A DNA stretch of 64,000 nt, from the NCBI RefSeq assembly GCF_011766325.1, contig NZ_BLLG01000018.1, positions 1 through 64,000 on the forward strand. The letters are read 5' to 3'. The position numbers and the translations under genes are program-made. The DNA is from Streptomyces pacificus. GTDB lineage: Bacteria; Actinomycetota; Actinomycetes; Streptomycetales; Streptomycetaceae. Shown piece by piece: positions 55,269 to 63,496 of the stretch (within the stretch, counting starts at the first letter, position 1; every line of letters starts with the position of its first letter). The notes beneath the pieces were generated by a model. It made no database searches. It was not told the origin of the DNA and worked only from the letters and a program-made list of their open reading frames with translations.

Positions 55269-55891
55269 CGTGCGGCGCCTTCCGTCATGTCGTTCTTGGT
55301 GATGGAGTCGACCGCCTCGACCCAGGCGGTGTGCTCGGCCGCCCGGTCGGAGCGGAAACCGGAGTCGATCATCCGGTCGCCGTGCTCCCAGGTGACGATC
55401 AGCAGACCGCCCTCGGCGAGGACCTTCCCGGCGATGCCCTTGTCGAGGCGGGCCCCGCGCAGGGCCCCGGCCGGGATGAAGAAGTCGGCTGCCCCGGGGC
55501 GTACGACGTCGATCCCGGCATCGGTGAGCGTCAGCTCGGCACGGCTGCGGCTGCCCAGGCCACGGGCGACGATCCGGTCGAGCCACTGCCCGGCGGTCGT
55601 GGAGCCGTGGTAGCGGCCGCTGAGCCGGAGCCCCGCCGCGGCGCCGCCGCTGCCGCCGCCGTGCGTACCGGCGGGTCGCGGGTCGCCTCCTGCGTCGGGG
55701 CGGGTGGGGAGTTCGGGCAGCCCGGACTGGAGTGCGCCCCGCCACTTCCAGCCCTGGCGCATCAGCCAGTAGACGAGGGCGATGAAGAGCAGGAGTCCGG
55801 CGACCCAGCCGAGCCGGGCGGCCCAGTCGGTCACCTCCGCCGACTGCCGCTCGGCCTCTTCGGCCGCCTGAATGATCAGTGGTGTCGTCAC
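55265..55891 (-). CDS. small membrane protein of the pyr operon
   Basis: A 208-aa protein with one membrane segment (about 27-45, GWVAGLLLFIALVYWLMR), a Gly/Pro-rich linker and a C-terminal beta-rich PH-like domain (about 90-190). It has 4-nt overlaps with pyrC on one side and carA on the other, so it is firmly part of the pyrimidine operon in Streptomyces. Its role is unknown; it might anchor or tune the carbamoyl-phosphate channel, but nothing in the sequence proves it. Confidence 0.82.
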   Translation of the reverse strand: MTTPLIIQAAEEAERQSAEVTDWAARLGWVAGLLLFIALVYWLMRQGWKWRGALQSGLPELPTRPDAGGDPRPAGTHGGGSGGAAAGLRLSGRYHGSTTAGQWLDRIVARGLGSRSRAELTLTDAGIDVVRPGAADFFIPAGALRGARLDKGIAGKVLAEGGLLIVTWEHGDRMIDSGFRSDRAAEHTAWVEAVDSITKNDMTEGAAR

Positions 55892-57189
55892 GCCAGCTTC
55901 CCGTCCATGAGCGTCGCGCGGCCCCGCAGGAACGTGTGGGTGACGCGCCCCGGCAGCTCGCGGCCCCCGTAGGGGGTGTTGCGGCTGCGGGAGGCGAAGC
56001 CCGCGGGGTCCACGGTTCCACGGTATGCCGGATCGAGCAGGGTGAGGTTGGCGGGCTCACCTGACGAGACGGGCCGCCCATGGCCCTCTGCGCGGCCGAT
56101 CCGGGCCGGTGCGAAGGACATCCGGTCGGCGACGCCCTCCCAGGTCAGCAGCCCGGTGTCGACCATCGTGTGCTGGACGACGGACAGCGCGGTCTCCAGG
56201 CCGACCATGCCCATCGCGGCAGCGGCCCACTCGCAGTCCTTGTCCTCGTGCGGGTGCGGGGCGTGGTCGGTGGCGACGATGTCGATCGTGCCGTCGGCCA
56301 GGGCCTCGCGGAGCGCCGTCACGTCGCGCTCGGTGCGCAGCGGCGGGTTGACCTTGTAGACCGGGTCGTATGTGCGGACCAGTTCGTCGGTGAGCAGCAG
56401 ATGGTGCGGCGTGACCTCGGCGGTGACGTCGATGCCGCGGGACTTGGCCCATCGGACGATCTCGACGGAGCCGGCGGTCGACAGATGGCAGATGTGGACG
56501 CGTGAGCCGACGTGCTCGGCAAGCAGCACGTCGCGGGCGATGATCGACTCCTCGGCGACGGCGGGCCAGCCGCCGAGACCCAGTTCTGCGGAGACGACGC
56601 CCTCGTTCATCTGGGCGCCCTCGGTGAGCCGGGGCTCCTGCGCATGCTGCGCGACGACGCCGCCGAACGCCTTCACATACTCCAGCGCCCGGCGCATGAT
56701 CACGGCGTCGTCGACGCACTTGCCGTCGTCGGAGAAGACGGTGACGGCCGCGGCGGAGTCGTGCATGGCGCCGAGTTCGGCGAGCTTCCTGCCCTCCAGG
56801 CCGACGGTGACGGCGCCGATCGGCCGGACGTCGCAGTAGCCGTGCTCCCTGCCGAGCCGCCACACCTGCTCGACGACGCCGGCGGTGTCGGCCACGGGGA
56901 AGGTGTTGGCCATGGCGAACACGGCGGTGTAGCCGCCGCTCGCGGCCGCGCGGGTGCCGGTGAGGACGGTCTCGGAGTCCTCGCGGCCGGGCTCCCGCAG
57001 GTGGGTGTGCAGGTCGACCAGGCCGGGCAGCAGGATCCGGCCCGCGGCCTCGACGACGGTGGCGCCGCCGGCCTCGATTCCGGTACCGACCTCGACGACG
57101 GTCTCGCCGTCGATCAGTACGTCCCGCACCTCGCCGCCCAGCACCTTCGCGCCGCGGATCAGTGTCTTGCCGGTCTCGCTCATGGTCAC
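55888..57189 (-). CDS. pyrC: dihydroorotase
   Basis: A 433-aa class I dihydroorotase, a zinc amidohydrolase cyclising carbamoyl-aspartate. The metal motif DLHTHLREPG, the substrate His in ICHLSTAGS, and ATDHAPHP are present. The GTG at 57189 overlaps the pyrB stop by 4 nt; the ATG two codons later is an alternative start. Confidence 0.95.
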   Translation of the reverse strand: MTMSETGKTLIRGAKVLGGEVRDVLIDGETVVEVGTGIEAGGATVVEAAGRILLPGLVDLHTHLREPGREDSETVLTGTRAAASGGYTAVFAMANTFPVADTAGVVEQVWRLGREHGYCDVRPIGAVTVGLEGRKLAELGAMHDSAAAVTVFSDDGKCVDDAVIMRRALEYVKAFGGVVAQHAQEPRLTEGAQMNEGVVSAELGLGGWPAVAEESIIARDVLLAEHVGSRVHICHLSTAGSVEIVRWAKSRGIDVTAEVTPHHLLLTDELVRTYDPVYKVNPPLRTERDVTALREALADGTIDIVATDHAPHPHEDKDCEWAAAAMGMVGLETALSVVQHTMVDTGLLTWEGVADRMSFAPARIGRAEGHGRPVSSGEPANLTLLDPAYRGTVDPAGFASRSRNTPYGGRELPGRVTHTFLRGRATLMDGKLA

Positions 57190-58166
57190 TTCGTCTCCTC
57201 GGTACGAGCGTGGCTGACGGCGGGCTCGTTGCCGCCGAGAAGCAGATAGAGGACCGCCATGCGGGTGTGCACACCGCCTGCGACCTGTTCGACGGCGGTG
57301 CAGCGGGCGGAGTCGGCGACCTCTGCGGTGATCTCCATGCCGCGGACCATGGGGCCGGGGTGCATCACGATGGCGTGCTCGGGCATCTTCGCCATGCGGT
57401 CGCCGTCGAGGCCGTAGCGCCGTGCGTACTCGCGCTCGGTCGGGAAGAAGGCCGCGTTCATCCGCTCGCGCTGCACCCGCAGCATCATCACCGCATCGCT
57501 CTTGGGCAGCGCGGCGTCGAGGTCGTAGGAGACCTCGCAGGGCCAGTTCCCCACCCCGACCGGCAGCAGCGTGGGCGGCGCGACCAGGGTCACTTCGGCG
57601 CCGAGGGTGTGCAGCAGGTCCACGTTCGAGCGGGCCACGCGGCTGTGCAGGATGTCCCCGACGATCGTGACCCGCCGGCCCGCGAGGTCCCGGCCGAGTC
57701 CGGCGTCCCGCCCGACCAGGCGGCGGCGCAGGGTGAAGGCGTCGAGCAGCGACTGGGTCGGGTGCTGGTGGGTGCCGTCACCGGCGTTGACGACCGCGGC
57801 GTCGATCCAGCCGGAGGTGGCGAGCCGGTAGGGGGCGCCGGATGCGCCGTGCCGGATCACGACGGCGTCGACGCCCATCGCCTCCAGGGTCTGCGCGGTG
57901 TCCTTGAGCGACTCGCCCTTGGAGACGGACGAGCCCTTCGCGGCGAAGTTGATGACGTCCGCGGACAGCCGCTTCTCGGCGGCCTCGAAGGAGATGCGGG
58001 TCCTGGTCGAGTCCTCGAAGAAGAGGTTGACGACGGTCCGGCCGCGCAGGGCGGGCAGCTTCTTGATCGGCCGGTCGGCGACCCTGGCCATCTCCTCGGC
58101 GGTGTCGAGGATCAGGACGGCGTCGTCACGGGTGAGGTCGGCGGCCGAGATGAGGTGGCGCTTCAT
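57186..58166 (-). CDS. pyrB: aspartate carbamoyltransferase catalytic chain
   Basis: A 326-aa enzyme joining carbamoyl phosphate and aspartate. The signature FFEDSTRTRISFE, the 80s-loop SSVSKGESLKDT, and HPTQSLLDAF are intact. I chose ATG 58166 (MKRHLISAADL, GGAG upstream) over ATG 58202, whose extra 12 residues have no ribosome-binding site. No regulatory PyrI gene is nearby. Confidence 0.96.
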   Translation of the reverse strand: MKRHLISAADLTRDDAVLILDTAEEMARVADRPIKKLPALRGRTVVNLFFEDSTRTRISFEAAEKRLSADVINFAAKGSSVSKGESLKDTAQTLEAMGVDAVVIRHGASGAPYRLATSGWIDAAVVNAGDGTHQHPTQSLLDAFTLRRRLVGRDAGLGRDLAGRRVTIVGDILHSRVARSNVDLLHTLGAEVTLVAPPTLLPVGVGNWPCEVSYDLDAALPKSDAVMMLRVQRERMNAAFFPTEREYARRYGLDGDRMAKMPEHAIVMHPGPMVRGMEITAEVADSARCTAVEQVAGGVHTRMAVLYLLLGGNEPAVSHARTEETK

Positions 58167-58257
58167 CTGGGTGTGCTCCGGGGTGTGGAGATGTGCGGGC
58201 ATGCGGGCGCGCGAGCGCTGCCCGGGGGGCGGGCGGATCGGGGCCGTAGGGGGCCGG

Positions 58258-58872
58258 CTACCGCTCGCCGGTCCGGGCGGGCTCGGGCCGGCGGTCCTCG
58301 GCCGCGGGAGCGCCCGTCTCCCGCCGCTCGCCGAGCAGCACGGCGTCGCGGCCGTCCTCCTCCTCGAGCTGGACCCTGACCGTCTCCCGCAGCGACGTCG
58401 GGAGGTTCTTGCCGACGTAGTCGGCGCGGATGGGCAGCTCGCGGTGGCCGCGGTCGACGAGGACCGCGAGCTGGACGGCGCGCGGCCGGCCGATGTCGTT
58501 CAGCGCGTCCAGGGCCGCGCGGATGGTGCGCCCGGAGAAGAGCACGTCGTCCACGAGGACGACCAGGCGGCCGTCGATCCCATCGGCCGGGATGTCCGTG
58601 CGCGCGAGGGCGCGGGCGGGACGGAGCCGCAGGTCGTCGCGGTACATGGTGATGTCGAGCGAGCCGACGGGGATGCGGCGGCCGGTGATCCCAGCGAGCT
58701 TGGCGGCGAGCCGGTCGGCCAGGAAGACGCCGCGGGTCGGGATACCGAGGAGCACGACGCCGTCGGCGCCCTTGGCGCGCTCGACGATCTCATGGGCCAT
58801 GCGGGTCAGCACCCGCGCGATGTCGGGGCCCTCGAGAACGGGGCGTGCGGCATCGGAAACGTCTGTGTCCAT
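58258..58872 (-). CDS. pyrR: PyrR regulator / uracil phosphoribosyltransferase
   Basis: A 204-aa bifunctional protein that senses UMP and binds the pyr leader RNA. The PRPP-binding motif VVLVDDVLFSGRTIRAAL and the RNA/dimer region MYRDDLRLRP are present. A C-terminal Arg/Glu-rich tail of about 20 residues is unusual in length. It heads the operon. The ATG at 58872 has AAGGAGG ten bases upstream, itself two bases from a predicted PyrR-binding loop. Confidence 0.95.
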   Translation of the reverse strand: MDTDVSDAARPVLEGPDIARVLTRMAHEIVERAKGADGVVLLGIPTRGVFLADRLAAKLAGITGRRIPVGSLDITMYRDDLRLRPARALARTDIPADGIDGRLVVLVDDVLFSGRTIRAALDALNDIGRPRAVQLAVLVDRGHRELPIRADYVGKNLPTSLRETVRVQLEEEDGRDAVLLGERRETGAPAAEDRRPEPARTGER

Positions 58873-58893
58873 ACGAAACGGACCTCCTTCTCC

Positions 58894-58905
58894 GCCTCAC
58901 GGGAC
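58894..58905 (-). promoter_or_regulatory. PyrR-binding loop before the pyrR ribosome-binding site
   Basis: The RNA GUCCCGUGAGGC fits the PyrR consensus RUCCNGNGAGGY at every position. It is closed by a CCG/CGG stem (58892-58907) and lies two bases before GAAGGAGG. Binding would cover the ribosome-binding site, the translational mode described for mycobacterial PyrR. Confidence 0.7.
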
Positions 58906-59004
58906 GGACCTTAAAGGACGTCGGATTGTGCGCGGTCCACGGTACCAGGGCCGTCGGGAGCCCTGGGACCACCCCTCTCGGGAGGGGCGTACGGACCGCT
59001 CGGC

Positions 59005-59034
59005 TTGACGCACCCAAGTAACGCTGCGTAACCT
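59005..59034 (+). promoter_or_regulatory. bldD promoter
   Basis: TTGACG (59005-59010), an 18-bp spacer and TAACCT (59029-59034), predicting a start near 59041 and a leader of about 53 nt. Confidence 0.65.
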
Positions 59035-59047
59035 TCACAGTGAGTGA
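59035..59047 (+). promoter_or_regulatory. BldD box on the bldD start site
   Basis: TCACAGTGAGTGA matches the BldD consensus TNACNCWGNGTNA at all but one constrained position. It overlaps the predicted start, as expected for autorepression. Confidence 0.65.
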
Positions 59048-59093
59048 CCAAACGCGCGGCCGAGCCGCACGTGACCAGCGTCCGGGGAGCTAT

Positions 59094-59594
59094 ATGTCCA
59101 GCGAATACGCAAAACAGCTCGGGGCCAAGCTCCGCGCCATCCGTACCCAGCAGGGGCTCTCGCTCCACGGGGTGGAGGAGAAGTCCCAGGGCCGCTGGAA
59201 GGCCGTCGTCGTCGGGTCCTACGAGCGCGGGGACCGCGCCGTGACCGTGCAGCGCCTCGCCGAACTGGCGGACTTCTACGGTGTACCGGTGCAGGAACTC
59301 CTTCCCGGCACCACGCCGGGCGGTGCGGCCGAGCCGCCGCCGAAACTCGTGCTCGACCTCGAGCGCCTCGCCCATGTCCCCGCCGAGAAGGCCGGGCCGC
59401 TGCAGCGCTACGCGGCGACCATCCAGAGCCAGCGCGGTGACTACAACGGCAAGGTGCTCTCGATCCGGCAGGACGACCTTCGCACGCTCGCCGTCATCTA
59501 CGACCAGTCGCCGTCGGTGCTGACCGAACACCTGATCAGCTGGGGCGTGCTGGACGCGGACGCGCGCCGCGCCGTCGCCCATGAGGAGGGCTGA
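59094..59594 (+). CDS. bldD: developmental master regulator BldD
   Basis: A 166-aa repressor of sporulation genes during vegetative growth. The N-terminal XRE helix-turn-helix (about 7-70) contains GSYERGDRAVTVQRLAEL. The C-terminal domain has the cyclic-di-GMP signature RGD (114-116), eight residues, RQDD (125-128), which allows tetramer formation. ATG 59094 with GGGGAG upstream gives the known N-terminus MSSEYAKQLG. Divergent from the pyr operon and convergent with nusB. Confidence 0.98.
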   Translation: MSSEYAKQLGAKLRAIRTQQGLSLHGVEEKSQGRWKAVVVGSYERGDRAVTVQRLAELADFYGVPVQELLPGTTPGGAAEPPPKLVLDLERLAHVPAEKAGPLQRYAATIQSQRGDYNGKVLSIRQDDLRTLAVIYDQSPSVLTEHLISWGVLDADARRAVAHEEG

Positions 59595-60011
59595 GGCCAC
59601 ACCACCGGCAGAAACGTTGCCGCCGGGCCGTGGGGGGTGCCTCCCGCGGCACGGCGGGGCGCCCCCGACGGGTCTTCCCCGCCGCGCGGGTCGTCACCAC
59701 AGCCCGCGCGCCCGCCCGGAGCATGCCGGGGAACTCCCCGCGCGAGAGTCCTCGGGGCGCTTGGGGGACTCCCCCCACGGGCGCCTCCTCCCGCCGCGCG
59801 GAGTGCGCACCTCGGAAGGAGGCACGCGTTCCCCGGAGCGCCGTCCCGCCGGGCGGGACGGCGGGGCCCGTTCCCGGCCTGAGGACTCCTGGAGCCGTCG
59901 CGGCGGGGTCTTCTGCGGACGGCCGCGCCGGCACATCAGGGACACCGAAGGCCCGCAGCACCGGGGGCGGGTGCTGCGGGCCCACCGGGATCGCGCCCGG
60001 CTCGGCCGCGG
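59595..60011. other. 417-bp convergent intergenic region
   Basis: It lies between bldD and nusB. It is rich in CG-rich palindromic fragments and holds the terminator at 59950-59982. No gene or RNA is recognised in the rest. Confidence 0.5.
59950..59982. terminator. bidirectional terminator hairpin
   Basis: GGCCCGCAGCACC and GGTGCTGCGGGCC pair perfectly over 13 bp around a G-rich 7-nt loop, 30 nt past the nusB stop. Confidence 0.7.
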
Positions 60012-60440
60012 CTACGCGCCGCGGAGGTTCGGCTTCAGGTCCTTGAAACGTCCCAGCAGGCCGTTCACGAAGGACGGCGAGTCGTCGGTGGAGAACTCCT
60101 TGGCCAGTTGTACCGCCTCGTCGATCACCACGGCGTCCGGGGTGCCGTCCACCCAGACCAGTTCGTAGGCGGCGAGCCGCACGATGTTGCGGTCCACCAC
60201 GGGCATCCGGTCGAGCGTCCAGCCGACCGCGTGGGTGCCGATCAGCTCGTCGATCCGGTCCGCGTGCTCGGCGTAGCCCTCGACCAGCTCCATCGTGTAC
60301 TCGCCGACCGGCGGCTGGCGGTCGTCGGACCGCGAGTGCCGGATCCAGTCCCCGAGGACCTCCTGCACGGAGGCACCGCGCTGATCGGCCTCGAAGAGGA
60401 TCTGGAAAGCACGCTTGCGGGCCTTGTTGCGGGCGGCCAC
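60012..60440 (-). CDS. nusB: transcription antitermination factor NusB
   Basis: A 142-aa all-helical protein that binds boxA RNA with NusE (S10) for rRNA antitermination. The N-terminal Arg-rich ARNKARKRAFQILFEAD and the C-terminal VIDEAVQLAKEFSTDDSPSFVNGLL are typical. GTG 60440 lies 2 nt after the efp stop, so translation is coupled. Confidence 0.96.
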   Translation of the reverse strand: MAARNKARKRAFQILFEADQRGASVQEVLGDWIRHSRSDDRQPPVGEYTMELVEGYAEHADRIDELIGTHAVGWTLDRMPVVDRNIVRLAAYELVWVDGTPDAVVIDEAVQLAKEFSTDDSPSFVNGLLGRFKDLKPNLRGA

Positions 60441-60442
60441 GG

Positions 60443-61009
60443 CTAGCTGTTCACCCGGCCGAGGTAGTCGCCGGAACGGGTGTCGACCTTGATCTTCTCA
60501 CGCGTGGTGATGAAGAGCGGGACCTGGATGGTGTAGCCGGTCTCCAGGGTGGCGGGCTTGGTACCGCCCGTGGAGCGGTCGCCCTGCACGCCCGGCTCCG
60601 TCTCCTGGATGACGAGCTCGACGGCGGCCGGGAGTTCGACGTAGAGCACCTCGCCCTTGTGCTGGGCGACGGTGGCGGTGAAGCCCTCGACGAGGAAGTT
60701 CGCGGAGTCGCCGACAGCGTTGCGGGCGACGTGCAGCTGGTCGTATGTCTGCATGTCCATGAAGACGAAGTACTCGCCGTCCATGTACGAGAACTGCATG
60801 TCGCGGCGGTCGACGGTGGCCGTCTCGACCTTCACGCCGGCGTTGAAGGTCTTGTCGACGATCTTGCCGGAGAGCACGTTCTTGAGCTTGGTGCGCACGA
60901 AGGCCGGGCCCTTGCCGGGCTTGACGTGCTGGAACTCGACGACGGACCACAGCTGGTCGTTGTCGAGCTTGAGCACCATGCCGTTCTTGAGGTCGTTCGT
61001 GGTGGCCAC
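60443..61009 (-). CDS. efp: elongation factor P
   Basis: A 188-aa factor that relieves ribosome stalling at polyproline. The N-terminal KOW-like domain has the tip loop VKPGKGPAFV, with Lys32 at the usual modification position, followed by two OB domains. The GTG start gives MATTNDLKNG. It is the upstream partner of nusB; the M24-like gene precedes it by 71 nt. Confidence 0.97.
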   Translation of the reverse strand: MATTNDLKNGMVLKLDNDQLWSVVEFQHVKPGKGPAFVRTKLKNVLSGKIVDKTFNAGVKVETATVDRRDMQFSYMDGEYFVFMDMQTYDQLHVARNAVGDSANFLVEGFTATVAQHKGEVLYVELPAAVELVIQETEPGVQGDRSTGGTKPATLETGYTIQVPLFITTREKIKVDTRSGDYLGRVNS

Positions 61010-61080
61010 GGTTGCGGAATCTCCTGGACTGACGCTGGTGGACGACCGGGGAGAAGCGAAGACGCGCGCTGCGAGCGGAG

Positions 61081-62196
61081 CTAGAGCGCGAGCAGCTCCT
61101 TGGTCGTGATGGTGAGTAGCTCGGGTCCGCCGTCCGCCTCCTGGCGTACGACGAGCGTGTCATCGATCCGGACTCCGCCCCGGCCCGGGAGGTGGACCCC
61201 CGGTTCGACGGTGACCGGCACACAAGCGTCCAGTTTACCCATGGCGGCAGGTGCCAGCTGCGGGTCCTCGTCGATTTCCAGTCCCACACCGTGACCGGTG
61301 AGCGGCGCGAGTCCCTCGCCGTAGCCCGCCGAGTCGAGGAGGTGGCGGGCCGCGCGGTCGACGTCCCGGTACCCGGCGCCGGGCAGCAGCGCCTCGCGGC
61401 CGGCCCGCTGAGCGGTGAAGACGAGGTCGTAGAGGTCGATCTGCCAGTCCGCGGGAGTGGTGCCGATGACGAAGGTGCGGCCGATCTCGCAGCGGTAGCC
61501 GCGGTAGTTGGCACCGAGGCAGACGGAGAGGAAGTCCCCTTCCTCGACACGCCGGTCCGAAGGCCGGTGGCGGCGGCGCCCGGCGTTCGGGCCGGTGGCG
61601 ACGGAGGTGGGGAAGGCCGGGCCGTCGGCGCCGTGGTCGACGAGCCTGCGTTCGAGTTCGAGGGCCAGATGGCGCTCGGTGCGGCCGACGAGGATGGACT
61701 CCAGCAGTTCCCCGAGGGCCTGGTCGGTGATCTCGGCCGCGATCCGCAGGCAGGCGATCTCGTCCTCGTCCTTCACCATCCGCTGCTGTTCGACGGCGCC
61801 CCCCAGATCGGTCAGCCGCAGACCGGGGGCCACGGTGCGCAGCGTGCGGTGGCGGGCGACGGTGAGGTGGTTCTCCTCGACGGCGAGCGCGTCGGCGCCG
61901 GATCCCGAGGCGCTCTCCGCGGCGGCGACGGCGGGGTCGTCACCGTGGACCGGCACGACGGTCAGCCGCAGCTGCTCGTCGAGGCGCCCGTCGACGGGAT
62001 CACCGTTGGGCGAGGTGGGGCACAGCAGTTCGTCGGCGGAGTCTCCCACCGGGCCGAGGAGCAGCACGGCACCCGGTGGAGCGCCGCCTGCGAGGTAGCG
62101 GACATTGGCCGGCCGGGAGATCAGGGCCGCGGCGCTCCCGGCCGCGACACAACGGTCGCGCAGCCGGCTGCGGCGGACGGCGAACACCTCGGACAT
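61081..62196 (-). CDS. M24-family (Xaa-Pro aminopeptidase-like) protein with altered metal site
   Basis: A 371-aa pita-bread-fold protein with an N-terminal creatinase-like domain (about 1-135) and a C-terminal M24 domain. Of the five metal ligands, the His (H302, GHGVGLEID) and one Glu (E331, VTVEPGVH) remain. The first Asp is replaced by Cys226 in SVCLGANYRG, the second by Glu237 in RCEIGRTF, and the last Glu by Asp345 in RIDDT. The usual dinuclear metal site may be lost or altered, so peptidase activity is uncertain. It sits upstream of efp, as prolidases often do. Confidence 0.85.
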   Translation of the reverse strand: MSEVFAVRRSRLRDRCVAAGSAAALISRPANVRYLAGGAPPGAVLLLGPVGDSADELLCPTSPNGDPVDGRLDEQLRLTVVPVHGDDPAVAAAESASGSGADALAVEENHLTVARHRTLRTVAPGLRLTDLGGAVEQQRMVKDEDEIACLRIAAEITDQALGELLESILVGRTERHLALELERRLVDHGADGPAFPTSVATGPNAGRRRHRPSDRRVEEGDFLSVCLGANYRGYRCEIGRTFVIGTTPADWQIDLYDLVFTAQRAGREALLPGAGYRDVDRAARHLLDSAGYGEGLAPLTGHGVGLEIDEDPQLAPAAMGKLDACVPVTVEPGVHLPGRGGVRIDDTLVVRQEADGGPELLTITTKELLAL

Positions 62197-62438
62197 GGGA
62201 CGAGCCTAAGAGGGCTGAGCCGATCCGGCCGGTTGAAAGCGTCCGTGCGGGGTCCTCCCGGGGGTGCGCCGCCCCGGCAGCAAGCCGCCTCGGGTCGTTC
62301 CCCCGCCTCCGCGCCCCCGATCGCCGCCGGGGGGCCTGTGCGGGCCGCGGGGAGCCACCGGGGCCCGGAGAACCCGGTCCGGGTGGACCGGAGCGCTGCG
62401 CCCGGCGCGCGCCGCGCCCGCGTCATGCACTCGTGCGC

Positions 62439-63359
62439 CTACCAGGCCGGGGGGCTCTTCAGCGCACGCGCCAGCACATCGTCCAGAACCCGCGCGGTGC
62501 TCTCGACGTCGCACCGGGAGTTGTCGATGATCGGGAGTCCGGAGCCGTACCAGCCGGCCATGCGGCCGTGGATGCCTGCGACCTCCTCGTCCGAGAGCCG
62601 GCGGTTGCCGCTGCGCTCGGCGTTGCGTTCCAGGACGACCTCCAGACCGGGCAGAAGCACCACGGGCAGCAGCCCGGGCCCCACGTGGCGCTTCCACCCG
62701 CCGAGTCCGACGACGGGGCGGTCGGGGAAGACGGCGTCGTCGAGGATGCAGGAGATCCCGTTGGCCAGGAAGTTGCGGGCGGCGTAGCCGCAGGTGCGGC
62801 GGGCCAGCCGGTACTGGGTCTCCGACTGGTCGTTCCAGCCGCTCTGGGGGTCCGCGAAGCCGGAGCAGACCCATTCCCTGACGTCGTCGAGACTGATGTG
62901 GGCGGTGGGTGCGCGGCGGCGGCGCGCCCAGTGGCGGGCGACGGTGGTCTTGCCCGCTCCCGCCGGGCCGATCAGCAGGACGGCGAGCGTGGCGGTCCCG
63001 GTGCCGTTCCCGGCGGCTGCGGGCGCAGAAGGTGCCGGTACCGGCCCATCCGGCGGAAGGGGGACGTGTCCCGCGGTGTCCGCGGTGTCCGCGGAATGCG
63101 GGGGGTGCGGGGAATGCGGGGAATGCGGGGGGTGCGGCATCGGAGCCTGCCGCGGCACCGGCCAGCTCCGCCCCCGGCCGGGCGGCCCCTGCGCGGGAGG
63201 AGAACCGTGCGGGGGCGGAGGGCCGGGGTGCCGAGCCTGCCGCTCCCCTCCGGACGCCGGCCCGTACCCGGGGTCCGGGTGCCGTCCCGGCCCGTGGGGA
63301 GGCAGCGGGGCTCCCCCTGTGTGATGCATCCGGTGCCACTCCGTCTCGTACGAGTTCAC
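62439..63359 (-). CDS. P-loop (AAA_33-type) kinase-like protein with His/Pro-rich N-terminus
   Basis: A 306-aa protein. Residues 1-120 are low-complexity and Pro/His/Gly-rich, including tripeptide repeats (PHS, PHP, ADT) at about 75-97. The rest is a P-loop kinase-like domain: Walker A IGPAGAGKTTVARH (130-143), SLDDVREWVCSG, the acidic CILDDAVFPDR and the lid ERNAERSGNRRL. It could phosphorylate a small metabolite; the substrate is unknown. It sits between aroQ and the M24 gene, in a conserved Streptomyces order. Confidence 0.8.
   Translation of the reverse strand: MNSYETEWHRMHHTGGAPLPPHGPGRHPDPGYGPASGGERQARHPGPPPPHGSPPAQGPPGRGRSWPVPRQAPMPHPPHSPHSPHPPHSADTADTAGHVPLPPDGPVPAPSAPAAAGNGTGTATLAVLLIGPAGAGKTTVARHWARRRRAPTAHISLDDVREWVCSGFADPQSGWNDQSETQYRLARRTCGYAARNFLANGISCILDDAVFPDRPVVGLGGWKRHVGPGLLPVVLLPGLEVVLERNAERSGNRRLSDEEVAGIHGRMAGWYGSGLPIIDNSRCDVESTARVLDDVLARALKSPPAW
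63071..63136. repeat. 9-bp repeats coding tripeptides in the P-loop protein
   Basis: About seven imperfect 9-bp units (CCGCGGTGT, then TGCGGGGAA types) encode the PHS/PHP/ADT tripeptides. Copy-number change would keep the reading frame. Confidence 0.75.
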
Positions 63360-63496
63360 GCTGGCCGGACGGGAGTCGGGCCGTCCGCACCGAACGGTAC
63401 CCTCCCCGGCCGCTCGGTAGGGAGCAGCCGGGGAGGCCCCGAAGTACCCGGAGGGCGGGGGAGCCCGCGAGGCGCCCGGCAGGGATGGAACGGGGG

